This document shows positions 1 to 7,834 of a stretch of DNA of 36,577 nucleotides, one piece after another (position 1 is the stretch's first letter; the number at the start of each line of letters is the position of its first letter). The stretch comes from Candidatus Sericytochromatia bacterium. Its GTDB lineage: Bacteria > Cyanobacteriota > Sericytochromatia > JACMPN01. The position numbers were made by a program, and so were the translations under genes. The notes under the pieces are model-generated. The model did no database searches and was not told the origin of the DNA. It saw nothing but the letters and a program-made list of their open reading frames with translations. The stretch covers positions 1 through 36,577 of the forward strand of contig JACMPN010000336.1 in NCBI GenBank assembly GCA_014377495.1, in the 5' to 3' direction.

Positions 1-1
1 G

Positions 2-250
2 GCCAGTTGGGAAAACCCGGACGGCACCAAGGTCACGGTCGAGATCCAGGAAACAGTGACAGTGCCGGCCGGCAGCTACGTCGCCTACCGGCTGCGGCAA
101 CGGAAGGGCGAGACCACCATCGTGGACTGGTTCTACCCGGCCATCGGTCTGATCAAAGAACAGAGCGATCAGGCCGTCGTCGAACTGATGAGTCTGCGCA
201 CTGAACCGATCACGACGGCGACTCCGGCCCCCACAGGCAGCCCCAAATGA
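2..250 (+). CDS. C-terminal fragment of a lipoprotein-like (TapB/DUF3108-type) protein
   Basis: The reading frame is open from the left edge, so only the last 82 residues are seen. The segment pairs a VPAGSYVAYRL stretch with a later WFYPAIGLIKEQ stretch and ends in VVELMSL. This is the usual end of small secreted or lipoprotein beta-barrel domains in which 'VPAGtf..yrv' is followed by 'wyapGvGlvk' and 'eLvs'. The tail is rich in Thr, Ala and Pro. The N-terminus, and hence any signal peptide, lies outside the window. It converges with the minus-strand gene ending at 284. A weak inverted repeat (262-267 with 284-289) lies between the two stops. The family assignment rests on short pattern similarity only and the function is unknown. 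Confidence 0.6.
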   Translation, partial: ASWENPDGTKVTVEIQETVTVPAGSYVAYRLRQRKGETTIVDWFYPAIGLIKEQSDQAVVELMSLRTEPITTATPAPTGSPK

Positions 251-283
251 GCAACGTTCGTCCCTGACCATCGTCTGACCAGA

Positions 284-1219
284 TCAGGGTTCCACTGGCA
301 CATCGCGCCAGACCAGCCACCGCTGCCAACCAGACGGGGCCGCCCGCAGCAGCGCCAATCGCTCGGAGCCCTGAGCCAGTGCCAGCGACAGGCCCACCGA
401 CGCACGCCAGTCACCCAGACGACTGATGGCAAAGCGCGCCCATGGGGCGACGGCCCATGGCATCACCGGCACTTCCGCCAACCCTGCCTGCTGCCAGTGC
501 GTGCGCCAAGCCCAGGCCAACGCCGACAGGGAGCCGGCCAAATGGGTGCCAGTGCTCCGACGCACAGCCCCCGCTGCCGCATCAGGGGGTGCCCAGCGCA
601 ACCAGCCCGCCAGATCGAGCCATCCCAACTCATGGTCGAAGGCATGGCGAAAGACCTGATGATGGGCCAGATAGAGCAACGTATCGGCCGGATCGAGGTG
701 GAGCACACGCACGGAGCCAAGGTCCAGGGGTCGGGCCCGTGGCCAAAAGGCGGACCAAGGCGGGAGCACCTGATTCAGCCAAGGGCCACCGGATCCGGCG
801 TAATGCAACTGGACGATCTGGCGCCCCCGCAGCCACTCCGTCTGACCGCGCGGCGCCACAAACCCAGCCTCTGCCAAGTGGGCCTGCCACTCCGGCAAGT
901 CCCCCGGTTGGATGACGATATCGAGGTCCCGGGCCGGGCGGATCAGGGAGTCGCCCCAAAGCGTCGCCCCCCAGGCCACCCCTTTGACGACCAGAAATGG
1001 CAGCGCCCAGCCCGTGACCAGTTGCAACGTGCCCAAATGCCCCAGGGCTTCGACGCATACCTGGCGGTGCCAGACGGACGAGGGCCCGCCCCCTTCGGGG
1101 AACAGGCCGGCAATGGGCTGTGCCCCCATCCCGTAAGTTTCGACGATCGCCGGCCAGTCGAGCGCACTGCGGTCGTCCCAATGGTCCAGCAGGGTTTTAA
1201 GGAGTGGATCCGGGATCAT
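284..1219 (-). CDS. Nucleotidyltransferase family protein (NTP_transf_5-like)
   Basis: 311 residues. A Lys-Gly pair at 79-80 (FLVVKGVAWGATLWGD) is followed by IRPARDLDIVI with Asp98 and Asp100. This matches the 'LKGaala..ly.d...Rp..DiDllv' pattern of the uncharacterised NTP_transf_5 nucleotidyltransferase fold, in which the two Asp bind the metal. The C-terminal half is Trp- and Ala-rich with no motif I recognise. Proteins of this family often sit in polysaccharide or peptide-modification clusters, and the surrounding glycan-type genes fit that, but the substrate is unknown. The start at 1219 overlaps the end of the NAD kinase gene by 23 bp, so the two are probably one transcript. Confidence 0.72.
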   Translation of the reverse strand: MIPDPLLKTLLDHWDDRSALDWPAIVETYGMGAQPIAGLFPEGGGPSSVWHRQVCVEALGHLGTLQLVTGWALPFLVVKGVAWGATLWGDSLIRPARDLDIVIQPGDLPEWQAHLAEAGFVAPRGQTEWLRGRQIVQLHYAGSGGPWLNQVLPPWSAFWPRARPLDLGSVRVLHLDPADTLLYLAHHQVFRHAFDHELGWLDLAGWLRWAPPDAAAGAVRRSTGTHLAGSLSALAWAWRTHWQQAGLAEVPVMPWAVAPWARFAISRLGDWRASVGLSLALAQGSERLALLRAAPSGWQRWLVWRDVPVEP

Positions 1220-2108
1220 GGGCCGTTACATCACCGGTCGGATAGGCGGAGTATCCCCATTGCAACTTGTCGCGCAGGATCCGGTAGAAGTCGTGCCCGC
1301 TGCGGCGCAGGAAGCGCGCCTTGTACGGACTGGCGGCAATCGTGATCCGATCCCCGGAAAGCAAGGGCAAACCCAGTTGCCCGTCCGCTGTCAAGGCGAT
1401 GCCAGACTCGTGCCGTGGGCGGACCAGGATCGTCACCCGATGCTCCGATGACACGACGAGCGGCCTGGCACTGAGGCTATGCGGGCAGATCGGGGTGACG
1501 AGGATCGCCGAAACGTCCGGGGCGACAATCGGACCGCCGGCACTCAGCGAATAAGCGGTCGACCCCGTTGGCGTCCCGACGATCAACCCGTCGGCGGCCA
1601 GGGTGGTGACCTCGTAGTCTTCGACGAACAGGGTCAGGTCGATCAAACGGGCAAAGCTGCCTTTGGCAACGACGAAGTCGTTCAACACTGTGAAGTGACC
1701 GACGACTTCTCCACCCCGGTCAACGTGGGCTTCGAGCATCAACCGTTCTTCGATCCGGCACTCGCCCCGGATCGCCGCCAGGATCGCCTCTTCCCAATCG
1801 GTGCGCCCGGCCTCTGACATAAAGCCGAGGGTGCCCATGTTCACCCCGAGCAGTGGCGTCTGATGCGGCACCATGCAGCGGGCGGCATAGAGGATGGTAC
1901 CGTCTCCCCCGAACACCACGTAAAAATCGGCCGGCGGGGCGGATGGCAGATCCTCATTGGTGAGCACCGGGAACTGCTGGATGCCTGAGAACTCATTGAA
2001 CCGGATCACTTCACAGCCCTGAGCCATGAGGAACTGCCTGCAGTCGGCAGCAGCCTCCGTGGCGCCGGGGCGGGTGGCGTTGTAGATGATCCCGACGACA
2101 CTGCTCAT
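1197..2108 (-). CDS. nadK: NAD kinase (ATP-dependent NAD+ phosphorylation to NADP+)
   Basis: 303 residues, normal for bacterial NadK. GGDGT lies at residues 67-71 (YVVFGGDGTIL), a second conserved LND at 142-144, and the long signature GTPTGSTAYSLSAGGPI at 178-194, followed by a PICPHSLSARPLV segment. Together these identify the DAGK/NadK fold and its ATP and NAD sites. The enzyme is cytoplasmic and supplies NADP. Its ATG overlaps the flbD stop codon by four bases (ATGA), indicating translational coupling. Its 3' end overlaps the next gene by 23 bp. It lies in a three-gene minus-strand unit flbD-nadK-nucleotidyltransferase. Nothing is missing or unusual in the protein. Confidence 0.96.
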   Translation of the reverse strand: MSSVVGIIYNATRPGATEAAADCRQFLMAQGCEVIRFNEFSGIQQFPVLTNEDLPSAPPADFYVVFGGDGTILYAARCMVPHQTPLLGVNMGTLGFMSEAGRTDWEEAILAAIRGECRIEERLMLEAHVDRGGEVVGHFTVLNDFVVAKGSFARLIDLTLFVEDYEVTTLAADGLIVGTPTGSTAYSLSAGGPIVAPDVSAILVTPICPHSLSARPLVVSSEHRVTILVRPRHESGIALTADGQLGLPLLSGDRITIAASPYKARFLRRSGHDFYRILRDKLQWGYSAYPTGDVTAHDPGSTP

Positions 2109-2338
2109 TGCCCGTCCTCAACTTCGGGAGCCCGGACGGGGGCATGACCCGGGAAATGGCCATGGATCGCCTGCCGGTAGCGCATGATGCGCTCGACGAC
2201 CTCGTCAGGACCCTCACGCACGATGTATTTGCGGTCGTCAAGCAAGATGACGCGGGTGTCCGGCGTGGCTTCGACCGACAAGATCAGTTCGGCATTGAGG
2301 ACAAAGCTTTTGCCGTCCAGGTTGGTTAATTGGATCAT
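2105..2338 (-). CDS. flbD: Flagellar protein FlbD (SwrD family)
   Basis: 77 residues from the ATG at 2338. An upstream in-frame start would add 19 residues without family similarity. The ATG at 2338 has GAGAGG about 10 bp upstream and begins exactly as FlbD does, MIQLTNLDGKSFVLN. The ATPDTRVILLDDRKYIVRE core and the VVERIMRYR helix complete the family pattern. FlbD/SwrD is a small cytoplasmic protein linked to flagellar motor power and normally encoded among motor genes. Here no other flagellar gene is nearby: it leads an operon with NAD kinase. Presence of a flagellum elsewhere in the genome is inferred. Confidence 0.85.
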   Translation of the reverse strand: MIQLTNLDGKSFVLNAELILSVEATPDTRVILLDDRKYIVREGPDEVVERIMRYRQAIHGHFPGHAPVRAPEVEDGQ

Positions 2339-2458
2339 GGGTCCCGCAGGCCTCTCACAACATCTGAGGCGATAGACGCTCCTACCGCCGACCAAGGCCG
2401 CCTGAGCGGTATCGTAGCACTCCCGGGAACCGCCCGAACTCCCATCATGAGGCGTTCG

Positions 2459-3427
2459 TTACGCCCCCCCAAAGTAGCCTACTGTCCGCAGCTTCAGTTC
2501 ATCAAGACTTGACCCATGGATCGTCAGGCGGCGATAGACACCGGTTCCTGGCTGCGCCAGTCCCTCTCCCACCAACAGCACCCGGGAGATCCCCTGCGCC
2601 TGCAGGTACTGGATCTGCTCGGGGCGGTGACTGCCATTGGGAAAGGCATACGTGCGCATCGGCAACTGCAGGGTTTCGGCAAAATACCGCTGACAAGCGG
2701 CCACGTCCGCCTCGAAAAATCCCATGTCCTCGAAGCCCATGGACTCGTGATCGAAGGAATGGGCCCCGATTTCGTGGGTCATGGCCAACTGGCGCACCTC
2801 CGTTGCGGACAGCATCGGGGTGAATGGCACGTCGCCAAAGCGGGCCATCGCTTCAGAAACGATCGCCCACAACGATGCCCGCTCGCTGCGCTGGCGATTT
2901 TTGAGAAACCGGCTCAACGCCAGGCCAAATCGCATTTTGCTGTCGGCGTCGGCGGTAGGCGCAGGCATGTCGAAGCCCGGAAGCCGCATCTCGGCGAGAA
3001 GCGTCGGCGGCGCAACTTGGAGGAAATCGTACATCGCCACGTTCCAGGGAGGTCGCCCCGACTCGACGCACGCCGGGATGACATTCTGATTGGCTGGCAG
3101 GCCATGCTTGGCTAAAAGGGGCACAGCGTAATCCAGAAAGTCCCGATAACCGTCGTCAAACGAGAGGATGAGAGAAGGACGGTCCGTCGTCATCGCCATC
3201 GCACTCAGGGTGGTCACATGGAAATGGCGGCCGATATAGGCCAACAGTTGGTCGAATAAATCGGGATCCAAGGGACTCCAAAACGGATTGGCCACCGGGT
3301 GCACCCGGTGAAGACTCAGGATCGGGACGAGACGCCGGGCGTGCAGGCGCCATCGGCGAGCCGTATCGACTTGTGCCAAACAGGCCAGCGAACACACCAG
3401 TCGTCGGAGCATCGCCGGTATCCCCAT
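2459..3427 (-). CDS. Polysaccharide deacetylase (NodB/CE4 family)
   Basis: 322 residues. The catalytic base motif SFDDGY sits at 89-94 and the metal-binding H-x3-H motif GAHSFDHE at 221-228; RTYAFPNG at 258-265 is the usual third motif (YPyG-like). These are the CE4 deacetylase active-site elements that remove N- or O-acetyl groups from sugars. The start has TAGGAGG six bases upstream of the ATG. An N-terminal hydrophobic stretch (LVCSLACLA) is short and ends without a clear signal-peptidase site, so location is uncertain. Context with a GT2 glycosyltransferase just upstream on the same strand suggests glycan assembly. The exact substrate cannot be told. Confidence 0.88.
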   Translation of the reverse strand: MGIPAMLRRLVCSLACLAQVDTARRWRLHARRLVPILSLHRVHPVANPFWSPLDPDLFDQLLAYIGRHFHVTTLSAMAMTTDRPSLILSFDDGYRDFLDYAVPLLAKHGLPANQNVIPACVESGRPPWNVAMYDFLQVAPPTLLAEMRLPGFDMPAPTADADSKMRFGLALSRFLKNRQRSERASLWAIVSEAMARFGDVPFTPMLSATEVRQLAMTHEIGAHSFDHESMGFEDMGFFEADVAACQRYFAETLQLPMRTYAFPNGSHRPEQIQYLQAQGISRVLLVGEGLAQPGTGVYRRLTIHGSSLDELKLRTVGYFGGA

Positions 3428-3521
3428 GCCCTGCCTCCTATTTGATCACTTGCGACTGGCGGCGTTCGGCTTGTGGCCAGGCCGCCCCGTTCCTACAATG
3501 ACCATGATACAGACCATGCGG

Positions 3522-4505
3522 TTACGGAACGGTCCTGGGACTTGGTGCCACGGCGATCGGCGCCAAATCCCGGCACAGCCAACGTCGGGCCCAACCGACG
3601 TACATGGCCAGATCCGTGACCAGGAGGACCGCCCCCGCACCCAACCGGTCCCCCCGGTGACGTTCACGCAGGTCTGCTTCGAGCCGATGGCGCTGCAAGC
3701 GCCGTTCGGTTCGCAGGAGCCAGCCTGCCACCACCATCGGCATGCTCACCCAAACGGGCAAGAGCAAGAGCACCATTGCGCCGAGCAACCAGTAGCGCAG
3801 GGTGGGCCAGTGCCAGTCCCGTTCCCTGCCGGCCCGGGCACTGTGTTCGGCCAACATGACTTGCCGACGCCATAGGGATCCCCAGGATTGGGGGCCGATC
3901 CATGTGATGACCGCATCCGGCGCCTCGACGACCGACATCGTCACCAGTTTCAGCATGAAAATCCGGTCTTCGGCCGCCCGCGTCGCCGGGAATCCGCCAA
4001 TCGTCTCCCAGGCCGCCTTGCGCACGATTGAACAGGCGATGAAATGGTTCCGCATTAACCCGCCCGGGACCGCCCGTGCCGGGGGCAGGACGGCCAAGGT
4101 AAACCAGCGGGCAACAAGAGACTTGATTTCCGACACATAGTAACCGTATGCAACGGCATGCTCCGTCCCGGCAACAGCTTCCCATAGAGCGGCCAGCCAG
4201 CCGGCGTGCGGATGCGTCCCACCGTCGATGTAGACGACCCACGGCGTTTCAGCGGCGGCACTGCCCAGATTGCGCCCTTCGCCCGGATACGCCTTGTCGA
4301 CTTCGATCACCCTGAGCTCGGCATACGCCTCCTGCATGGTGCGAAGGGCTTGGCGAGTCCCGTCAGTCGACCCGGCATCGACGACGACCACGGCAGCGGG
4401 CCGCTGTGAAAACACCTCGGTCAGCAGCGGGCCAATACTACTGATCTCGTTCCGGACCGGGATGACCACGGTAACGGGAAACCTGCCGTTCTCTGGCTCA
4501 GTCAT
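3522..4505 (-). CDS. Family 2 glycosyltransferase, membrane-associated
   Basis: 327 residues. The GT-A Rossmann core begins VTVVIPVRNE (residues 11-20), followed by DAGSTDGT (43-50), the metal-binding region YIDGG at 92-96 and the acidic AED at 178-180 that precedes the acceptor helix. Residues about 238-263 form a hydrophobic segment (WLLGAMVLLLLPVWVSMPMVV), and a second weaker one lies near residues 290-305, suggesting membrane anchoring by the C-terminus. The enzyme should transfer a sugar from a nucleotide-sugar onto a lipid-linked or surface acceptor. It is on the same strand as the deacetylase with a 94 bp gap. Donor and acceptor sugars are unknown. Confidence 0.88.
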   Translation of the reverse strand: MTEPENGRFPVTVVIPVRNEISSIGPLLTEVFSQRPAAVVVVDAGSTDGTRQALRTMQEAYAELRVIEVDKAYPGEGRNLGSAAAETPWVVYIDGGTHPHAGWLAALWEAVAGTEHAVAYGYYVSEIKSLVARWFTLAVLPPARAVPGGLMRNHFIACSIVRKAAWETIGGFPATRAAEDRIFMLKLVTMSVVEAPDAVITWIGPQSWGSLWRRQVMLAEHSARAGRERDWHWPTLRYWLLGAMVLLLLPVWVSMPMVVAGWLLRTERRLQRHRLEADLRERHRGDRLGAGAVLLVTDLAMYVGWARRWLCRDLAPIAVAPSPRTVP

Positions 4506-4711
4506 TGCCGGTCATGCAGCCGCAATCCCCCGTGGTGTGTCGTTGATCATCGCCAATTGTCCCACAAACATACGCCACAGGGCCTAGCCACCCGGGGCAG
4601 TTTTACCGGCATCGCCGGTCACCGACAGGGTGCGGCTGGTCTCAGGATCAATTCCCGTGATATTGTCGGCAACGGCATCGCCCTTTGGTCCGACCATGAC
4701 AAGGCCCCCCA

Positions 4712-5851
4712 ATGCAAATCGTTCCGCTCTCCCCCGACATGGCTCCTGCGCTGCAACAGTTCCTGGCGCGCCACTATCCCGATTGTCCCGCCAAAGCCGA
4801 TCCTGCGTACCGGACTTGGAAGTTCAGCGCACACCCGGCAGGCTCGGCGCTGTCTGACTACCTTCTGGCGATCGACGAAGGCGTCATCGTCGGCCAACTC
4901 GCCCTGATCAAAGATTACGTCTGGACAGCGGGCAGCGTCACCCCCTGCTATTGGCTCGCCGACCTGATCGTGGCCGAAAGCCATCGGACGACGGCGGCAC
5001 TCTTTCAGCTGTTGCGGACGGCCATGGCGAATCACCCCTTGCTGATGCTGAACGGGGCAACGGAGAAATTGGCACCGCTTTTCCATCGCTTTGGCTGGAA
5101 GCCACTCACCGTGATGACCGATTTCTATCAGATCCTGCGCCCGAGCGGGGCGCTCCGGTTCGGGCGCGGTGTCGGTCGCATGGGTCGCCTGAGACACTTC
5201 ATGCCACTGGTCGCCATTGCTGACGGCATCCTACCCCTCGCCTGGTCCCTGGTTACCCAGGCCCAAACCGCATTCGGACGTTACGATGTTCGCCCGTTGG
5301 ATCCTCTGGACCGGGAGATCGGCACGCTGTTTGCAGCGATTGTCCCGAAACTGGGCGCCACGAGCGCCCGGGACGCATCCATCTATCAGTGGAAGACCCA
5401 TCAGCGGCCTATCGGCACCGACATCACGCTCGGCGCTTACGATGCAGTCTCGGGAATCCTGCGGGGCTGTCTGGTCGCCAAAATCATGGACCGGGTTGGG
5501 GTCGCCCGGTGGATCGAGATCAGCGATTTGCTCGTGGACCCGGATGATCATGGGTGCCTCATCGCCCTGCTAACGTCCGTGAGGCGGATGGCCCTGGACA
5601 CCCGTGCCGACTTCCTTCGGGCCAGGCTCGGCTGGCCGGCCCTTGCCGGGACGCTGGCCCGCCAAGGCTGGCTGGCCCGACCAAGCACGTTTTCGAATCA
5701 GGTACTTGCCTACAGCCGGGACAACGACCATTTACAAGCCCTGACCGAGTTGCCGTGGACCCTGACGGCCATGATCGGAGACACGGTCGACACGGGCCGC
5801 GACGAATGGCGAGTGGACCAGACCACTCGGCTGGCGCCAATATCCGGCTAG
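4712..5851 (+). CDS. GNAT-like acyltransferase, possibly tandem GNAT
   Basis: 379 residues; ATG preceded by AAGG nine bases upstream. The first ~135 residues read as a GNAT fold: an N-terminal helix, WLADLIVAESHR (beta-4/alpha-3 region), then LNGATEKLAPLFHRFGW, a typical end of GNAT domains. The second half (residues ~190-345) contains another sheet-rich stretch with WIEISDLLVDPDDHG and may be a second, degenerate GNAT unit. Such double proteins are common beside polysaccharide and acyl-carrier genes. It is divergent from the GT2 gene and convergent with the hotdog-SDR fusion. The acyl donor and acceptor are unknown; assignment is from fold pattern only. Confidence 0.6.
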   Translation: MQIVPLSPDMAPALQQFLARHYPDCPAKADPAYRTWKFSAHPAGSALSDYLLAIDEGVIVGQLALIKDYVWTAGSVTPCYWLADLIVAESHRTTAALFQLLRTAMANHPLLMLNGATEKLAPLFHRFGWKPLTVMTDFYQILRPSGALRFGRGVGRMGRLRHFMPLVAIADGILPLAWSLVTQAQTAFGRYDVRPLDPLDREIGTLFAAIVPKLGATSARDASIYQWKTHQRPIGTDITLGAYDAVSGILRGCLVAKIMDRVGVARWIEISDLLVDPDDHGCLIALLTSVRRMALDTRADFLRARLGWPALAGTLARQGWLARPSTFSNQVLAYSRDNDHLQALTELPWTLTAMIGDTVDTGRDEWRVDQTTRLAPISG

Positions 5852-5945
5852 GCCTCTGCAGAAGGAACCGAGCGTATGGTGAGGGAAGAAGGGCCGCATG
5901 CGACCGTTGGCCATGGCGCGCCCCCGCTAATCGGAAAAGCATGCG

Positions 5946-7469
5946 TCACGTTTCTTGGCCAACTGTCGCTGCCTGCACGGTCACGATGCCCGGCGGATTT
6001 GCCTGGTGCAGACACATGAGGATTTCAGCTGCCACATGACTGGGGGAGACGGCTCCATGTCGGCCCATTGGTGTGTTCGTCAAATCGGTCAACAGTTTGA
6101 CTGGTCTGGCGATGACAAAGGCCGTGTTGGCGTACTGCTTGGCCGCCGTATGGACGAGCCCTTCGATGGCCATTTTCGCGGCCACATAATGCGGCCACTC
6201 TGCCGGTGGGTCGTTGATCGCGGACGATGAAACGAAGACACAGGTACCGGCACGTTGTTCCAGGAGCGGCAAGCAAACGCTCATTGGCATTAGGGCGAGG
6301 GCGAGACTTTCGTGGACATAATGGGCGATGCGTTCGGCCGCCGTCGCCTCGATCCGCAGCGATGGGATGGCCGGCGCCGCATTGCAGATGAGGTAGTCCA
6401 ATCGCCCGCTTTCCCGGCTGATCCGCTCAGCCAGGGCCTGGTTATGGTCCAAGCGTGCCATGTCACCGGCCACGAGATGGATCCGTTGTCGGGCCTCCGG
6501 CACGGCGTCACGCATGGCTGCGGCGACCGCGCCGCTCATGTGATACGTCACATACACGGTGCCCCCGCTAAGGGCAAACAGTTGGGAAAACGCCGCCCCC
6601 AGCCCCCGACTGCCCCCCACGATCAACGCCACCTGCCCGGTAAAATCGATGCCTGGGTCCACAAGCGCACGCAGGTCATCCTGATGTGCCGGCCGCAAAA
6701 CCGGTCTGACGATGGCGGCACTGCGGATGGAAGCGACAGTGTGTCCGCCCACCTGAACGTCCGACACCAAGCGCAACAGGCGAAACCGGGGATCAAACCG
6801 TTCAATGCGGGTCTCATACGCCAGGGAAGGGCCACCGTCCGTCAGTGGACTGAATTCAATCCGACAGGAATGAAACAGCGCTTGTCGACCCGGGAGTCGC
6901 ATGCCAATCAGGAAGCTGCTCAATAGCAGTACGGCCAGACGATTGCCCCAAAAGCATGGCTTGACCAGCGAAAAACGTGTGGCCAGTTGCGCCAGTGTGC
7001 CGGCTTCAGGCGCATAGGTACCTGAATCGGTCAGGCCCGCAACGAATGTGCCAGGATCAGGGTCGTGCGGCCGTTCGGGTGCGGGCCACGATTCCCAGGC
7101 CACAACCTCGCTAGGGAGTACACCCGGCTGAAAAGTCACGGTGACTTCCATCATCAGGCGACTGCCGTCCAGTATCCGGCCTTTGATGCTTGCGGGATCA
7201 GCCTCCGAAACAAGGACCTGATAGGTGGGCCCGACTAGCATCGGCGCGATGAAATCACAACTGACCCCGGTGAGACATCGACCCGGGGCCGGCTTCATGT
7301 ATCCCAAACATGCCAGGACTCCGAGCATACCGAAAACAACCGGTTCCCCTGCCGAGGACTGTCGGGCATAGCTTGCAGAAACATGGAGGGGGTTATGATC
7401 GTGCGCCGCCTGGGCAAACAGGGCCACGTCAGCTTCGGTGAAGCATACAGAGAGTTCGGGGGCGGCCAT
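5946..7469 (-). CDS. Double-hotdog (MaoC-like) dehydratase fused to SDR reductase
   Basis: 507 residues from the ATG at 7469 (CGGAG about 10 bp upstream; an upstream start would add 71 residues of unlikely sequence). Residues 1-115 carry a MaoC-type hydratase motif HDHNPLH at 23-29. Residues ~155-260 look like a second hotdog half (PGRQALFHSC, then a ..RP end). From ~275 an SDR domain follows: nucleotide loop GGSRGLG at 285-291, CNAAP at 362-366, SSS at 414-416 and catalytic Tyr428 and Lys432 (Y-x3-K). The protein should join 3-ketoacyl reduction and dehydration in one polypeptide, acting on an acyl-ACP or acyl-CoA. An ACP gene and FkbH are encoded divergently, suggesting a shared pathway. 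Confidence 0.85.
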   Translation of the reverse strand: MAAPELSVCFTEADVALFAQAAHDHNPLHVSASYARQSSAGEPVVFGMLGVLACLGYMKPAPGRCLTGVSCDFIAPMLVGPTYQVLVSEADPASIKGRILDGSRLMMEVTVTFQPGVLPSEVVAWESWPAPERPHDPDPGTFVAGLTDSGTYAPEAGTLAQLATRFSLVKPCFWGNRLAVLLLSSFLIGMRLPGRQALFHSCRIEFSPLTDGGPSLAYETRIERFDPRFRLLRLVSDVQVGGHTVASIRSAAIVRPVLRPAHQDDLRALVDPGIDFTGQVALIVGGSRGLGAAFSQLFALSGGTVYVTYHMSGAVAAAMRDAVPEARQRIHLVAGDMARLDHNQALAERISRESGRLDYLICNAAPAIPSLRIEATAAERIAHYVHESLALALMPMSVCLPLLEQRAGTCVFVSSSAINDPPAEWPHYVAAKMAIEGLVHTAAKQYANTAFVIARPVKLLTDLTNTPMGRHGAVSPSHVAAEILMCLHQANPPGIVTVQAATVGQET

Positions 7470-7834
7470 GGGGAAGCGCACTCCGTATTCACATGCGGAC
7501 GAGACAGGACGGATGCAGTTGGGACTGCCTTGACGACAGGCACCTGAGGAAAAAACGATCGTCAGAATGAGCCTGCAGGCTGGTAGGAGACCAGTCGCCT
7601 CCGAGTATACGGCAAGACACTCAGCACTGTTCCAGATGATGATGCAGGATGCTGGGTTGGACGCCATTCCTTGATTGGGCATGACTGACCCGATTCACGC
7701 CGGCGCGCCTACTGTGGGCCGAATCCCGGGACGCCATCTTGATGGGATTGCATAGCCTGGGTCATCATGTGTGGCATAGTCTGTCCACCTGCATGTGTCG
7801 CTCAAGATGCAATACCCATCAAGGCTTTTACCCG
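7470..7834. other. Divergent intergenic region between the hotdog-SDR and FkbH genes
   Basis: About 365 bp without a supported gene. On the minus strand a good -10 (TATACT, 7604-7609) has a weak -35 (GGAACA, 7628-7633) 18 bp upstream and could serve the hotdog-SDR gene. A perfect 10-bp palindrome GCCTGCAGGC lies at 7571-7580. On the plus strand I see no convincing promoter for FkbH, only CATAGT preceded by TGG near 7780. Confidence 0.35.

Noticed and set aside
7780..7815. CCACCTGC followed by GATGC upstream of FkbH
   Set aside because: No hairpin between them, box 2 incomplete and not at a gene end.
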